Of a stretch of DNA of 64,000 nucleotides, positions 18,135-28,072 are shown one piece after another (position 1 is the first letter of the stretch; the number at the start of each line of letters is the position of its first letter). The stretch lies in the NCBI RefSeq assembly GCF_000803215.1, contig NZ_JSXC01000011.1, positions 124,001-188,000 on the forward strand, read 5' to 3'. The position numbers and the translations under genes are program-made. The notes beneath the pieces were generated by a model. It did not search any database, had not been told where the DNA came from, and saw only the letters and a list, made by a program, of their open reading frames with translations. Origin of the DNA: Pectobacterium fontis (GTDB lineage: Bacteria > Pseudomonadota > Gammaproteobacteria > Enterobacterales > Enterobacteriaceae).

Positions 18135-18240
18135 GAATCACCCTAATGTCGTTTTTATGATGTAACGCCAAGTATTATAACTATTACCGTAATGAAAACA
18201 GGAGGCTTACATAAAAAACATCTCCGACAAACGTAAAACT

Positions 18241-18275
18241 GGCATAGGCCTCGCAAAACAGAAAGGCGCTATGCC
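18241..18275 (-). terminator. Hairpin at the end of the iol operon
   Basis: GGCATAG (18241-18247) pairs with CTATGCC (18269-18275), extended by GCC/GGC with one bulge. Read on the minus strand only a short TTTT follows, so termination is likely but not strong. It separates the iol operon from the zeta-like gene. Confidence 0.5.
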
Positions 18276-18320
18276 AGATGCTTGCACTATCACCTCACGG
18301 CAATACGATGATGTCTGTCC

Positions 18321-19145
18321 CTATCTGTGCTTATCCGCATAGTCGGGGCTGTTGATCCACTGGTGATCGGCTTCCCAGGTGAAACGCCATTGGCGCGTGG
18401 GGCCGGCCATCACATTCAGATAGTAGCTGTCATAGCCTGCAATGGTGGCAACCGGATGGTAGCCGCGCGGCACCTGCACCACGTCCCTGTCGTAGACCGC
18501 CATGCACTCATCTAATGAACGGTCATCGGTATAGACACGTTGCAAACAGAACCCCTGCTCTGGGTTCAGGCGATGGTAATAGGTTTCTTCCAGATAGGTT
18601 TCCTGCGGTGGGCTGTCGACATCATGCTTGTGGCTAGGGTAAGAACTAGTGCAGCCTTCATCGGTGTAGACTTCAACCACCAACAGGCTATCCGCCGCTT
18701 TGTCTTCCGGCAAAATATTATGCACGTAGCGCTGGTTATTGCCGACGCCACGCTGTTCGGCGTCGATATCCTGCGGGGCGATAAGTCGGGTCGGATGTGT
18801 GCCAATCCCCGGCGCAGAGCAAACCGCAATCTCCAGCGCGGTGTGCGCCGTTACCGTCACCGCCTCTCCAGAGGTGACATAGACCGCATAGGGCTTTCGG
18901 CGCTCAAACGGGCTCATTCTGTCGCCAATCTGTTCGAAGCGCTCGCCCGGTGTGACCACCGTCGCTTTACCGCTGACCAGTACCAGACAGCGTTCATTAT
19001 CGCTGGCGGGCAGCGATAACCTCTGATCCGGTGCCAGTTGATACACATCAAACCCCACATAGCGCCAGCCCGCCGTTTCCGGCGTGATGTGCTGCGTCCG
19101 ACCATATTCGTCAGGAGCACGATGGCGTGATAAAAGTCGGGACAT
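18321..19145 (-). CDS. iolB: 5-deoxy-glucuronate isomerase
   Basis: Converts 5-deoxy-D-glucuronate to 2-deoxy-5-keto-D-gluconate in myo-inositol catabolism. 274 aa, double cupin; family features RYVHNILPEDKAADSLLVVEVYTDEG, the metal-site region SSYPSHKHD, ETYLEETYYHRLNPEQGFCLQRVYT and VPRGYHPV (landmarks only). Strong RBS AAGGAGG. Last gene of the minus-strand iolG-to-iolB operon. The 89-base gap before it holds small hairpins (GCGTG-GCT-CACGC, 19168-19180) that might tune expression. Confidence 0.95.
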   Translation of the reverse strand: MSRLLSRHRAPDEYGRTQHITPETAGWRYVGFDVYQLAPDQRLSLPASDNERCLVLVSGKATVVTPGERFEQIGDRMSPFERRKPYAVYVTSGEAVTVTAHTALEIAVCSAPGIGTHPTRLIAPQDIDAEQRGVGNNQRYVHNILPEDKAADSLLVVEVYTDEGCTSSYPSHKHDVDSPPQETYLEETYYHRLNPEQGFCLQRVYTDDRSLDECMAVYDRDVVQVPRGYHPVATIAGYDSYYLNVMAGPTRQWRFTWEADHQWINSPDYADKHR

Positions 19146-19234
19146 CTTTTGGCCTCCTTATCTCCCCGCGTGGCTCACGCTACCTGCACGTTGAGCGGTC
19201 AGCAGCGCAAATACGCGGGGTATGCCAGCACAAA

Positions 19235-20125
19235 TCAGATCAATTCCGCCTGTTGTGCGAAACATTGCAGATTATTGTAGCCCAGTGTCGCGTACGTCAG
19301 CGGGTGCGCGACGGCCGGATCCTGTTCCGCTTCAACCACCAGCCAGCCACTGTAGTTATTCGCTTTCAGCAGGTTGAACACCGCCGGATAATCCACACAG
19401 CCATCGCCCGGTACGGTAAAGACGCCGCTCAGTACCGCGTCCAGAAAGCTGGTCTTACGGTTTTTCACGTCTTTCAGCACATCGGGGCGAATATCTTTGC
19501 AGTGAACATGATTGATACGGTTAATCCAGCGCGTCGCCACTGCCACTGGATCGGCACCCGCAAATGTCAGGTGTCCGGTATCCAGCAGCAGGCCGACTTC
19601 CGGCCCGGTATGTTCCATCAGATTATCCACGTCCTGCGCGCTTTCAATCACCGTCCCCATATGATGATGGTAGGCAATCTGTACCCCCTGACTTTGCGTG
19701 TAACGCGCAAATTCGGTCAATTTTTTGCCGTATTCCGGCCAGCGTTCTTCGGGGAAACGCGGGCGCAGATGAACGGGTTTCTGCTGGTCGCCGTGAATAG
19801 CGCCCGTCACCTCCGCAAACACCAGCACCGTCGCGCCGAGATCGCGCAACAGCGCCAGATGCCCCTGTACGGCCTCAATCTCTTCTTCGACTGAACGGGT
19901 AAGCAGTTCGCCGGAATACCAGCCGGAGACCAAACGCAGATCGTGAGCTTGCAGGATCGGCCCCAGCACACTGGCCTGACGCGGAAATTTATTGCCCAAT
20001 TCGAAACCCGCGAAACCGGCCTGCCGACCTTCGCTCAGGCAGGTTTCCAGCGGCGTATCCGCGCCCAGTGAAGGCAGATCGTCATTTGTCCAGGTGAGTG
20101 GGTTAATACCAAGTTGAACAGTCAT
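19235..20125 (-). CDS. iolE: 2-keto-myo-inositol dehydratase (inosose dehydratase)
   Basis: Dehydrates 2-keto-myo-inositol to 3D-trihydroxycyclohexane-1,2-dione. 296-aa TIM-barrel of the xylose isomerase-like/AP endonuclease 2 family: LGINPLTWTNDDLPSLG, GFAGFELGNKFP, IAYHHHMGTVIE, LLLDTGHLTFAGADP, HVHCKDIR. The acidic and histidine residues in these strands form the metal site. RBS AAGGGAAATAAC. It follows the iolC fusion gene by 33 bases in the operon. Confidence 0.95.
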   Translation of the reverse strand: MTVQLGINPLTWTNDDLPSLGADTPLETCLSEGRQAGFAGFELGNKFPRQASVLGPILQAHDLRLVSGWYSGELLTRSVEEEIEAVQGHLALLRDLGATVLVFAEVTGAIHGDQQKPVHLRPRFPEERWPEYGKKLTEFARYTQSQGVQIAYHHHMGTVIESAQDVDNLMEHTGPEVGLLLDTGHLTFAGADPVAVATRWINRINHVHCKDIRPDVLKDVKNRKTSFLDAVLSGVFTVPGDGCVDYPAVFNLLKANNYSGWLVVEAEQDPAVAHPLTYATLGYNNLQCFAQQAELI

Positions 20126-20158
20126 GTTATTTCCCTTATTAACACAGATAGATACGGG

Positions 20159-22063
20159 TTAACCGCGCTGCCGCCATACGGCGATCAGTTGCAGATAGTT
20201 ATGTTTAACTTGCTCAATCAATTCGGCGTCATCGATCTCATTGCGTAGCCACTTTTGCGCTGGCTGGGCAAACAAGGTACGACCGACGGCAAAGCCTTTC
20301 ACAATCGGGAAACCCACGGCGGCGCTAAAACCCTGTTGCAACGTTTCCAGCGGCGCATCCAGCCCCAGAATGACCACGCCCCGACAGTAGGGATCGCGCT
20401 GCGCCAGCAGTGGCGTTAGCTGCGCCCAACCTTCGGCTGACAGCGGCGGCAGTTTCCACCAATCAGGTCGCACGCCAAGATTGTAGAAGCGCTGAATGGC
20501 GCGCAGATAAAGTGCATCGCTGTGCGGCATCCCCGCGGGCAGAATGACTTCGAGCAACAATTCATGGCCGGACTGGCGACAGGCCTGATAGACCTCCATC
20601 ACCTTCATTTCCTGCTCGCGTCGCAGCACGTGGGCGTCTTCGGGATGGAAGAACACCAGACATTTCACGATGTGCTCCAGCGGCCAGCTCACCAACTGTG
20701 ATCCGATATTGCCGCGCTCCATGATTAACGGGCGCGACCCCGGCAACTCAATCGGCCGCCCGATCCACCAGCCTTTTCCGGTGATGTCATTCAGTGCATC
20801 CTGCCCGAACGTGCCGTCACACAGCAGACCGGCTTTGCCCTCCAGCCCCGCCTGCTGCGCGGCATCATAGCTGGCACGCAAAATCAGTTTCTTTAGTGCC
20901 GGAATACGGCTGATTTCCGTGCCGCAGTTCAACGCCATGTCTTCCAGTTGACTGCGATGATCGAACGCGATCACACACAGCTCATGCCACGCTTTACGGC
21001 GCGTCGTCACACGGTGCAAATGATTAAGCTCGTCGTCCAAATCGGGACGCGGCACACTCGCCGCCCGTGCTAAATAATTATCCAGCTCGATCTTACTGGG
21101 CATGGCTGGCGCACAACCGTGGCGTGACACCACCAGCGCGCCACAGGCATTGGCGTAAGTGCAGGCTTTCTCCCAGCCTTCACCGTTGAGATAGCCGCGC
21201 AGCAGGCCGGACATAAACGCATCGCCTGCCCCCAGCACATTCAGAACATCCACGCGAACGCCTTTAATCGTGATCCCTTTATCCAGATGGTCAGGGATCG
21301 CGTCGCTAAACACCGAACAGCCCAGCGCCCCACGTTTGCACACCAGTTCCGCCTGCGTGTGCTGCCGCACCGTGCGCAGCGCCTGCAAGGTATCCGTGCT
21401 GCCACCCGCGATGTGAAATTCTTCCTCGGTGCCGACAATCACGTCGAACAGCGACAACACCTGCTGCAACTGCTCCGTAACCGCCTGCGCTTCAACAAAA
21501 CGAGTTTCGCCATCACCCAATGACGTCAGCCCCCACAGCACCGGACGGTAATCAACATCCAGCACCGTTTTTACGCCGTTACGCCGCGCATATTGCAGCG
21601 CCGTCAGCACCGCTTCACGCGTGTTGGGGTGCGAGAGATGTGTGCCGGTAATCGCCAGACAGTGGGATGACGCAATGTAATCCTCGGTGAAATCGTCTGG
21701 TGAAATCGCCATATCGGCACAGTTATCGCGGTAGAAAATCAGCGGAAAGGTATCGCGATCTTTGATACCTAACAGCACCAGCGCCGTCAGACGTTCCTTA
21801 TCGGTAATCAAATGGCTGGTGTCGCAGCCAACCTGATTCAGCTCTTCACGCAGGAAGCGCCCCATATGCTCGTCGCCCACCCGCGCCAGCATGGAAGACC
21901 GTAACCCCTGTCGCGCGGTGCCGTAAGCTACGTTGCCGGACGATCCGCCCAGATACTTGGCAAAACTTCCCATATCTTCCAGACGTGCGCCGATTTGCTG
22001 CCCGTACAAATCGACAGCAACGCGCCCCATGCAAATCACATCAAACGTTTTTTCCTTACTCAT
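20159..22063 (-). CDS. iolC: Bifunctional 5-dehydro-2-deoxygluconokinase / DUF2090 aldolase-like protein
   Basis: 634 aa, about twice the length of a plain IolC. The N-terminal half (about 1-325) is a PfkB-family kinase (FDVICMGRVAVDLYGQQ; GGSSGNVAYGTARQG; catalytic GAGDAFMSG) that phosphorylates 2-deoxy-5-keto-gluconate. The C-terminal half (about 330-634; CVIAFDHRSQLEDMA, GLLCDGTFG, FFHPEDAHVLRREQE) is DUF2090, related to class I aldolases, and plausibly takes the role of the IolJ aldolase. The ATG at 22063 with AGGA upstream is preferred to an in-frame TTG nine bases earlier. The same fusion is known in other proteobacteria. Confidence 0.92.
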   Translation of the reverse strand: MSKEKTFDVICMGRVAVDLYGQQIGARLEDMGSFAKYLGGSSGNVAYGTARQGLRSSMLARVGDEHMGRFLREELNQVGCDTSHLITDKERLTALVLLGIKDRDTFPLIFYRDNCADMAISPDDFTEDYIASSHCLAITGTHLSHPNTREAVLTALQYARRNGVKTVLDVDYRPVLWGLTSLGDGETRFVEAQAVTEQLQQVLSLFDVIVGTEEEFHIAGGSTDTLQALRTVRQHTQAELVCKRGALGCSVFSDAIPDHLDKGITIKGVRVDVLNVLGAGDAFMSGLLRGYLNGEGWEKACTYANACGALVVSRHGCAPAMPSKIELDNYLARAASVPRPDLDDELNHLHRVTTRRKAWHELCVIAFDHRSQLEDMALNCGTEISRIPALKKLILRASYDAAQQAGLEGKAGLLCDGTFGQDALNDITGKGWWIGRPIELPGSRPLIMERGNIGSQLVSWPLEHIVKCLVFFHPEDAHVLRREQEMKVMEVYQACRQSGHELLLEVILPAGMPHSDALYLRAIQRFYNLGVRPDWWKLPPLSAEGWAQLTPLLAQRDPYCRGVVILGLDAPLETLQQGFSAAVGFPIVKGFAVGRTLFAQPAQKWLRNEIDDAELIEQVKHNYLQLIAVWRQRG

Positions 22064-22104
22064 AGCAGCCAATCCTGTAAAAAAGTCGCATAAAAAAGTC
22101 GTAA

Positions 22105-23238
22105 TCAGCCCACTTCATCCACGTTCACCCAGCGCGCCGTTTCATGTGACAGCACGATCGCATCCAGAACCCGCGAGACTTTCCAGCCCTCTTCGAAGTC
22201 CGGCCACATCGGGACGTCAGCCGCAATACCGTCGATCAAATCGCGCACCTCCACCGTTTTTTGATCGTTAAATCCCATACCGTGTCCGGCGCTGGCGCAA
22301 AAGGCGGCGTAATCAGGATGCTGCGGTCCGGTCAGCAGCGTTTTAAATCCCTGTCGGTTCTCCGGTTCGTCATGCCGATAGAGCTTCAGTTCCGCCATGC
22401 GTTCCTGTGTAAAACTCAGCGTACCTTTTGTTCCCGTTACCACGTAGGTCAGCCCCATTTTGCGCCCGCAGGCGATACGTGACGTTTCAATCACGCCGCG
22501 CGCGCCGCTGGCAAACCGCACCATCGCGTGCGCCTGATCCTCATTTTCCACCGTGACCCACTCGTTGCTGCCAGTGGCTGCCGGACGCTGCGCAATCACC
22601 GTTTGCAAATCGCCGCAGACACTGGCGATATCGCCTACCAGATACTGCGCCATGTTGACGATGTGCGCCGCCAGATCGCCCAACGCGCCCAGCCCTGCCG
22701 TTTCGTTGAAACAGTGCCAATCGGCAGGTTTGTTGGGATCGGCCAGATAATCCTCGTTATGCGTACCGTAAAAATGCACCACCTCACCAATCTCGCCACA
22801 GGCGATAATCTCTTTGGCCAGTTGAGAGGTCGGGTTCTTCATATAGTTGAAACCCACCAGCGTTTTCACCCCCGCTTGCTGCGCCGCCTCAACCATTTCT
22901 CTGGCATCACGCGCATTCAGCGCCAGCGGTTTTTCCGAATAAACGTGCTTGCCGTGCTGGATGGCGGCCATCGCCATCGTCTTATGCAAAAAGTTCGGCG
23001 CACAGATATCCACCACGTCAATGTCGGGATCCGCCACCAGTTCACGCCAGTCTCCCGTTGAACGCAGGAAACCCAATTCCTGCGCCCGACGCGCCGCCAG
23101 TTCCGGCGTCACTTCCGCCAGCATCGCCTTCACCAGCTTGCCTTTCAGCGCAAAGACCGTGGGTGCTTGCGCGTAGGCAATGGCATGTGTGCGACCGATA
23201 TAGCCAGTGCCAATTAACCCTATGCGTACATCCTTCAT
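22105..23238 (-). CDS. Gfo/Idh/MocA family oxidoreductase, inositol-related
   Basis: NAD(P)-dependent dehydrogenase of 377 aa, probably acting on an inositol isomer or inosose. The Rossmann motif GLIGTGYIGRTHA is at residues 6-18, the catalytic lysine is in SEKPLAL, and a conserved GALGDLAAHIVNM block carries the active-site Asp and His. The start at 23238 has GAGGTGGAT just upstream; a longer frame exists but its extra 23 residues are not family-like. It sits between the ABC permease and iolC, so a role in scyllo- or D-chiro-inositol entry into the pathway is likely. Distinct from iolG at 26950. Confidence 0.82.
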   Translation of the reverse strand: MKDVRIGLIGTGYIGRTHAIAYAQAPTVFALKGKLVKAMLAEVTPELAARRAQELGFLRSTGDWRELVADPDIDVVDICAPNFLHKTMAMAAIQHGKHVYSEKPLALNARDAREMVEAAQQAGVKTLVGFNYMKNPTSQLAKEIIACGEIGEVVHFYGTHNEDYLADPNKPADWHCFNETAGLGALGDLAAHIVNMAQYLVGDIASVCGDLQTVIAQRPAATGSNEWVTVENEDQAHAMVRFASGARGVIETSRIACGRKMGLTYVVTGTKGTLSFTQERMAELKLYRHDEPENRQGFKTLLTGPQHPDYAAFCASAGHGMGFNDQKTVEVRDLIDGIAADVPMWPDFEEGWKVSRVLDAIVLSHETARWVNVDEVG

Positions 23239-23278
23239 ATCCACCTCGGTGCGAAAAAAGAGTCGGTGCGGGTGCGGC

Positions 23279-24310
23279 TCAGATAGCGCCGCGACGGCTC
23301 TTGGCATAGGTGTCGAACGCCACGGCCAGCACGATAATCAAGCCAGTAATAATCTGCTGGTAGTAGGCCGATACGTTCATCAAGACCAGTCCGTTAATCA
23401 GGATCCCCATGATGATCGAGCCGATAATGGTGCCGCTGATTCGTCCGTAGCCGCCCATCAGCGAGGTGCCGCCGATGACGACCGAGGCGATGACGCGTAG
23501 CTCGAAGGTGATCCCCGCGACCGCTTCCGCGCTGCCAAGACGGGCACTGAGGATAAAACCCGCCAGCCCAGCCAGACAGCCAATGACGACGTAGACGCTG
23601 ACCAGTACGCGCTGCACGTTCACCCCGGCCAGACGCGCGGCTTCCGTATTGCCGCCAATGGCGTAGACGAAGCGCCCCCAGCGGGTTTTATGCAGCGCCA
23701 GATAGCCCAGCACGGCGACCAGCGCGAAGATCCAGATCGGCACCGAAATACCGAGAATTTCCCCCCGTCCCCACCAGCGGTAGCCGGGGTCGAAACCGGC
23801 AATCGGCGCACCGTCATTCATCACCAGCGTTAACCCGCGCCAGATGGTCATCCCGCCCAGCGTGACGATGAACGGTGGCAGCCGCAGTTTGGTCACGCCT
23901 AAACCATGCAGGAAGCCAATGAACGTGCCCATTGCCAGACAAACGCCCAGCGCCACCAGCCAGCTCAGGCCAAACCAGGCATCAGGATCGACAGTGGTGA
24001 AGTTGTCGCCTTTAATCACCGAGGCGGCGGTGATGGCACACACCGCCAGAATGGAGCCGACGGAGAGATCGATGCCGGCGGTCAGGATGACGAACGTCAT
24101 CCCGACGGCCATGATGCCGTAGATGGAAACTTCGGTCAGGATGTTAGTGATGTTGCGTTCGGACAGAAAATTGCTGTTTTGCGACTGAAAGAAAATCAGC
24201 AGCAAAATCATGAAAATAAATACGCCAAAGCGTTCGAAAAAGGCAATCGGATCAAACCGTCCACGCGTCGTGGACGGCGTAATAGTTTTAGAAAGCGGCT
24301 GCTGGGACAT
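23279..24310 (-). CDS. Sugar (probably inositol) ABC transporter permease, RbsC family
   Basis: 343-aa inner-membrane permease with about 9-10 hydrophobic segments. Family landmarks: TDILTEVSIYGIMAVGMTFVILTAGIDLSVGS region near residues 55-80, TLGGMTIWRGLTLVMNDG, the AIGGNTEAARLAGVNV loop that contacts the ATPase, and GGTSLMGGYGRISGT. It starts 12 bases after the ATPase stop. Location inside the iol operon supports inositol as substrate. Confidence 0.88.
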   Translation of the reverse strand: MSQQPLSKTITPSTTRGRFDPIAFFERFGVFIFMILLLIFFQSQNSNFLSERNITNILTEVSIYGIMAVGMTFVILTAGIDLSVGSILAVCAITAASVIKGDNFTTVDPDAWFGLSWLVALGVCLAMGTFIGFLHGLGVTKLRLPPFIVTLGGMTIWRGLTLVMNDGAPIAGFDPGYRWWGRGEILGISVPIWIFALVAVLGYLALHKTRWGRFVYAIGGNTEAARLAGVNVQRVLVSVYVVIGCLAGLAGFILSARLGSAEAVAGITFELRVIASVVIGGTSLMGGYGRISGTIIGSIIMGILINGLVLMNVSAYYQQIITGLIIVLAVAFDTYAKSRRGAI

Positions 24311-24322
24311 GCGTCACCTCCG

Positions 24323-25867
24323 TTATGCTGCGTGTAATGCGTCGTGGCAAATCGCCATCATCGTCATCAGTGTTTCTTCTGTGGCGTCATCGCCATGAAT
24401 TTCGCCGCTAATCCGCCCTTCGCTGAGCGTGATAATACGGTCGGAAATTGCCATGATTTCCGGCAGATCGGAGGAAATCACGATCACAGCGACACCCCGC
24501 TTTGCCATATCGAACAGCACCTGATGCACTTCGGACTTGGTGCCGACATCAATGCCGCGCGTCGGCTCATCCACAATCAATACCTTGGGATTCAGTGCCA
24601 TGCAGCGGGCCAGAATCACCTTTTGCTGGTTGCCGCCGGACAGCTTGCGCACCTCTTGTTCGCTGTTCACCATCTTGATGTGCAGCGCCTGACGGTAGGC
24701 ATCGATCAGGGCGTCTTCCTTACGGGTGTTCACAAACCAGCGCCAGCGCATAAGCGATGAGAGGTTAGAAAGCGAGATATTTTCTCTGATCGACAACCCC
24801 AGTACCGCGCCCTCTTTCTTGCGGTCTTCCGGCACCAGCGCAATACCTTGGGACAACGCATGCAGCGGCGTGGAGGGATGATAAGGGGCGCCATCCAGCA
24901 CAAATTCACCGGTAGAGAACGCGTCGGCACCAAACAGGCAGCGTGCGATTTCCGTACGCCCGGCACCTACCAGACCTGCGATGCCGAGTACTTCACCGGC
25001 ATGTACCTGAAAACTGATGTCTTTTAACGCAATGCCGTGTGCATCCAACGGCGGTTTTTCGCGGCTTAAGCCCTTTACCGCCAGCCGTACCGGCTTATCC
25101 TGATGATGCGTTTCTGAAGGTGGACGGCGGTTAAACACCACGTCACGCCCCACCATCAAACGAATAATCTCCTGTACATTGGTGCTGGCGACCTCCCCCG
25201 AACCGGTATAACGACCGTCCTGAAATACGGTAAACCGGTCACAGAGCTGGAACACTTCGTGCAACCGGTGCGTCACATACACCACGCTTACACCGCGCCC
25301 TTTAAGCTCACGTACCACGCGATGCAGGCTATCGACCTCGCTATCGCTCAGCGCCGCCGACGGTTCATCCATCACAATCAGTTTGGCATTGAGCGTCAGC
25401 GCTCTGGCGATTTCCACCATCTGCTGCTGCGCCACGCTCAAACGAGCCACCTGCGTCGTCGGCGCAATGTTTAACTTCAGATAGTCCAGTACCGCTTTCG
25501 CCTCACGGTTTACCGCCATCGCATCCACGAATACGCCACTACGCTGCGGCTCGCGTCCCAGGAACATGTTTTCCGCCACGCTCATATTGGGTAGCAGATT
25601 AAATTCCTGATAAATGGTGATAATCCCCCGCTTTTGCCGTTCAACGGGTGATTCAAGCGGTAACAGCGTCTCGCCACCAAACCAGATATCACCGCTGGTC
25701 TGCGGCTGCGCCCCCGCCAGCGCCTTCAACAGCGTCGATTTACCCGCGCCGTTTTCTCCCAATAGCGCATGAATCTCTCCCGACTGTACGGTCAACTGTG
25801 CGTTGCTCAGCGCCCAGACGCCGGAGAAACTCTTTGTCAGATGGGTAATCTTCAGTAGGGGTTCCGT
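24323..25867 (-). CDS. Sugar (probably inositol) ABC transporter ATP-binding protein, RbsA family
   Basis: 514-aa fused ATPase with two nucleotide-binding halves. The first has Walker A GENGAGKS (about residues 37-44) and LIVMDEPSAAL. The second has the degenerate loop GLVGAGRTE typical of RbsA/MglA, then signature LSGGNQQKV and VLIVDEPTRGIDVG. The ATG at 25867 with AGGAAGG upstream is preferred to an earlier in-frame start. Co-transcribed with the binding protein and permease. Confidence 0.9.
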   Translation of the reverse strand, partial: TEPLLKITHLTKSFSGVWALSNAQLTVQSGEIHALLGENGAGKSTLLKALAGAQPQTSGDIWFGGETLLPLESPVERQKRGIITIYQEFNLLPNMSVAENMFLGREPQRSGVFVDAMAVNREAKAVLDYLKLNIAPTTQVARLSVAQQQMVEIARALTLNAKLIVMDEPSAALSDSEVDSLHRVVRELKGRGVSVVYVTHRLHEVFQLCDRFTVFQDGRYTGSGEVASTNVQEIIRLMVGRDVVFNRRPPSETHHQDKPVRLAVKGLSREKPPLDAHGIALKDISFQVHAGEVLGIAGLVGAGRTEIARCLFGADAFSTGEFVLDGAPYHPSTPLHALSQGIALVPEDRKKEGAVLGLSIRENISLSNLSSLMRWRWFVNTRKEDALIDAYRQALHIKMVNSEQEVRKLSGGNQQKVILARCMALNPKVLIVDEPTRGIDVGTKSEVHQVLFDMAKRGVAVIVISSDLPEIMAISDRIITLSEGRISGEIHGDDATEETLMTMMAICHDALHAA

Positions 25868-25936
25868 CATGCTTACCTTCCTCCAGTAAGGCCGCGCCAA
25901 CGCGGCCTGCTGAATACCGTTTACATAGAAATGGCG

Positions 25937-26875
25937 TTATTTCCCTGCTTCACCAATGCGTTCGGCATCGTTCAGGTTTTCTTTGGTAATCATGGTCGGT
26001 TGGTAGTCAGCCCCGGTGATCGGTGCCTGACTGCGGATGTTATTGGTCAACTGCGTTAATGCGGTGGTGACGGCGTAGCCTGGGCGTTGATCGGCGGTAA
26101 CAGCCAGCCAGCCGTCGCGAACGCGCGCCAGCGCTTCCGGCACGGCATCAAAGCCCGTCACCATCACTTCACCGGGTTTCAGGCCCTGCCCCTGCAATGC
26201 TTCAATCGCGCCCAGCGCCATGTCATCGTTCGCAGAGAGGATCACCTGCGGGCGCTTAGGCAGCGACGGCAGGACGCTTTCAACAATGCGCATCCCTTCT
26301 GAGCGCATCCAGTTCCCCGTCTGGTCAGCCACAATATGGTATTTGCTGCCGCCCGCTTTCAGGCTGTCGCGAATTCCCTGTGTGCGTTCGATGTTAGAAG
26401 AAGAGCCAGGCTGCCCCGTCAGCAGGATGATTTCTGCACCATTCGGGAATTTGGTTTTGACATAGTCGGCAATCGCCTGACCACCTTTGTAGTTATTCGC
26501 TCCAAAGTGTGGCACGGCTTTTTCCGTTTTCACCGAACGATCGAGCGTCACCACCGGTAGCTTGGCGTCCTGAATTTCGGTCACGGCGCTGGATACCGCA
26601 TTGACATCATTTGGTGACACCACGAAGCCTTGTGCGCCGCGCGTGATGGCATTTTCCAGATCGGCGGTCTGTTTCGGCGAGCTTCCCTGCCCATCCAGCA
26701 CCTGCAAATTCACCCCCAGCTCTTTGGCGGCTTTGACGGCGGTGCGCTGCATATGAACTTCAAACGGCATAGCGAGATTCGGCGTACTGAAAACGATTTG
26801 TTCATTTTGGGCCTGAGCAAGACCAGACAGACCCAGTGCGATGGCAAGTGCGGAAACGCTGATGATCTTTTTCAT
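25937..26875 (-). CDS. Sugar (probably inositol) ABC transporter periplasmic binding protein
   Basis: 312-aa protein with a signal peptide (MKKIISVSALAIALGLSGLAQA). The mature part is Peripla_BP_4/ribose-binding-like: QIVFSTPNLAMPFEVHMQRTAVKAA, GFVVSPNDVNAVSS, VVTLDRSV, ILLTGQPGSSSNIERTQGIRDSL, VILSANDDMALGAIEALQ, VTGFDAVPEA. It captures substrate for the neighbouring ATPase and permease. Inositol specificity is inferred from the operon, not from residues. Confidence 0.88.
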   Translation of the reverse strand: MKKIISVSALAIALGLSGLAQAQNEQIVFSTPNLAMPFEVHMQRTAVKAAKELGVNLQVLDGQGSSPKQTADLENAITRGAQGFVVSPNDVNAVSSAVTEIQDAKLPVVTLDRSVKTEKAVPHFGANNYKGGQAIADYVKTKFPNGAEIILLTGQPGSSSNIERTQGIRDSLKAGGSKYHIVADQTGNWMRSEGMRIVESVLPSLPKRPQVILSANDDMALGAIEALQGQGLKPGEVMVTGFDAVPEALARVRDGWLAVTADQRPGYAVTTALTQLTNNIRSQAPITGADYQPTMITKENLNDAERIGEAGK

Positions 26876-26949
26876 ATGTCTTTTCTCTTCATCTGCTTAT
26901 GTTATGGGTGTAGGGTTGAAAGCAGGTAAAACGCGGGGTGCCGAGACGG

Positions 26950-27936
26950 TTACACGGCGATCTCCTTACCTTGAGCCAGAGATTCGAAGGCCTTATCTGC
27001 CAGATTCAACGCTCGCTCCCCGTCCAGACCGGAGCATTCCGGCTGAGTGCGGCCATTCAGCACATCGACAAAGTGCTGCCACTCTGCCGCATAGGCTGCG
27101 TGGTAGCGTTGCAGGAAGAAATATTCAGGTTTCGCCGCCAGACAGCCGTCGTCAGTCCACTGCTCGACCACGTTTTCGCGGATATTTCCCGCGCTGAGCA
27201 CGCCTTTCGCGCCATGTAGTTCGAGACGCTGATCGTAGCCGTAGCCGGAACGGCGGCTGTTGACGATGGTCGCCATCGCACCGGAGGCAAATTTCAGCAC
27301 GATGAACGCCGTATCGATGTCGCCCGCTGCGCCAATCGCCGGATCGACCAGATTGCTGCCCTGTGCAAACACAGAGACCGGCTCTTCGCCCATAATGAAG
27401 CGCGCCATATCGAAATCATGGATCGTCATGTCACGGAACATACCACCGGAAACGCGAACGTACTCGGCAGGCGGTGGCGATGGATCGCGGGAGATAATCA
27501 GGAGCGATTCCGGTTTGCCGATGCGGCCTTCGCCAGCCAGCGTTTTGACGCGACGGAATTGCGGATCGTAGCGACGGTTAAAGCCGACAAACAGCGGCAC
27601 GTTCTGCTGTTTGACGACGGTCAGGCAGTCGCGAACGCGGGCGATATCCAGATGTACCGGTTTTTCACAGAAGATGGCTTTGCCATGCTTGGCGGCCAGT
27701 TCGATCAGGTCGGCGTGCGTGTCCGTCGCAGAGGCAATCAGCACGGCATGTACGGCGGGATCGTTCATGACCTCGTCAATCGTTTTCACGTTGGTATGGT
27801 AACGTTCTGCCAGCGCCGCGGCATTCGTCGGATTCGGATCGACCACCGCATAGAGATTCGTTTCTTTGTGTGCCGCAATGTTCACTGCATGGACCTGACC
27901 GATACGACCAGCGCCCAATAACGCGATGTTAAACAT
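26950..27936 (-). CDS. iolG: myo-inositol 2-dehydrogenase
   Basis: Oxidises myo-inositol to 2-keto-myo-inositol with NAD, the first catabolic step. 328 aa: Rossmann motif GAGRIG (8-13), VVDPNP with the NAD-selective Asp33, catalytic lysine in EKPVH (Lys92), and MTIHDFDMARFIMGEEP with the conserved His and Asp. RBS GGGAG. First gene of the operon running to iolB, immediately downstream of the promoter region with the TGAAAT-N4-ATTTCA palindrome. Confidence 0.95.
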   Translation of the reverse strand: MFNIALLGAGRIGQVHAVNIAAHKETNLYAVVDPNPTNAAALAERYHTNVKTIDEVMNDPAVHAVLIASATDTHADLIELAAKHGKAIFCEKPVHLDIARVRDCLTVVKQQNVPLFVGFNRRYDPQFRRVKTLAGEGRIGKPESLLIISRDPSPPPAEYVRVSGGMFRDMTIHDFDMARFIMGEEPVSVFAQGSNLVDPAIGAAGDIDTAFIVLKFASGAMATIVNSRRSGYGYDQRLELHGAKGVLSAGNIRENVVEQWTDDGCLAAKPEYFFLQRYHAAYAAEWQHFVDVLNGRTQPECSGLDGERALNLADKAFESLAQGKEIAV

Positions 27937-28056
27937 AAATGCTCCCTTGCTGCCTGAGTGGCGTTTTACGCCAGACTGATAACGTGACGGGATACGGTGA
28001 GTCTCATTTTTCCAGCCCCATCACCCGCTTTTTACTGCGAATCGTGATAGCTAAAA

Positions 28057-28072
28057 TAAAACATTTATTTCA
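28057..28072. promoter_or_regulatory. Weak candidate operator close to iolG
   Basis: AAATAAA-ACA-TTTATTT (28054-28070) is a perfect dyad and TAAAAC-N4-ATTTCA partly matches the motif at 28257 and 32370. It lies about 120 bases before iolG, where a repressor site or core promoter would be expected. Confidence 0.35.
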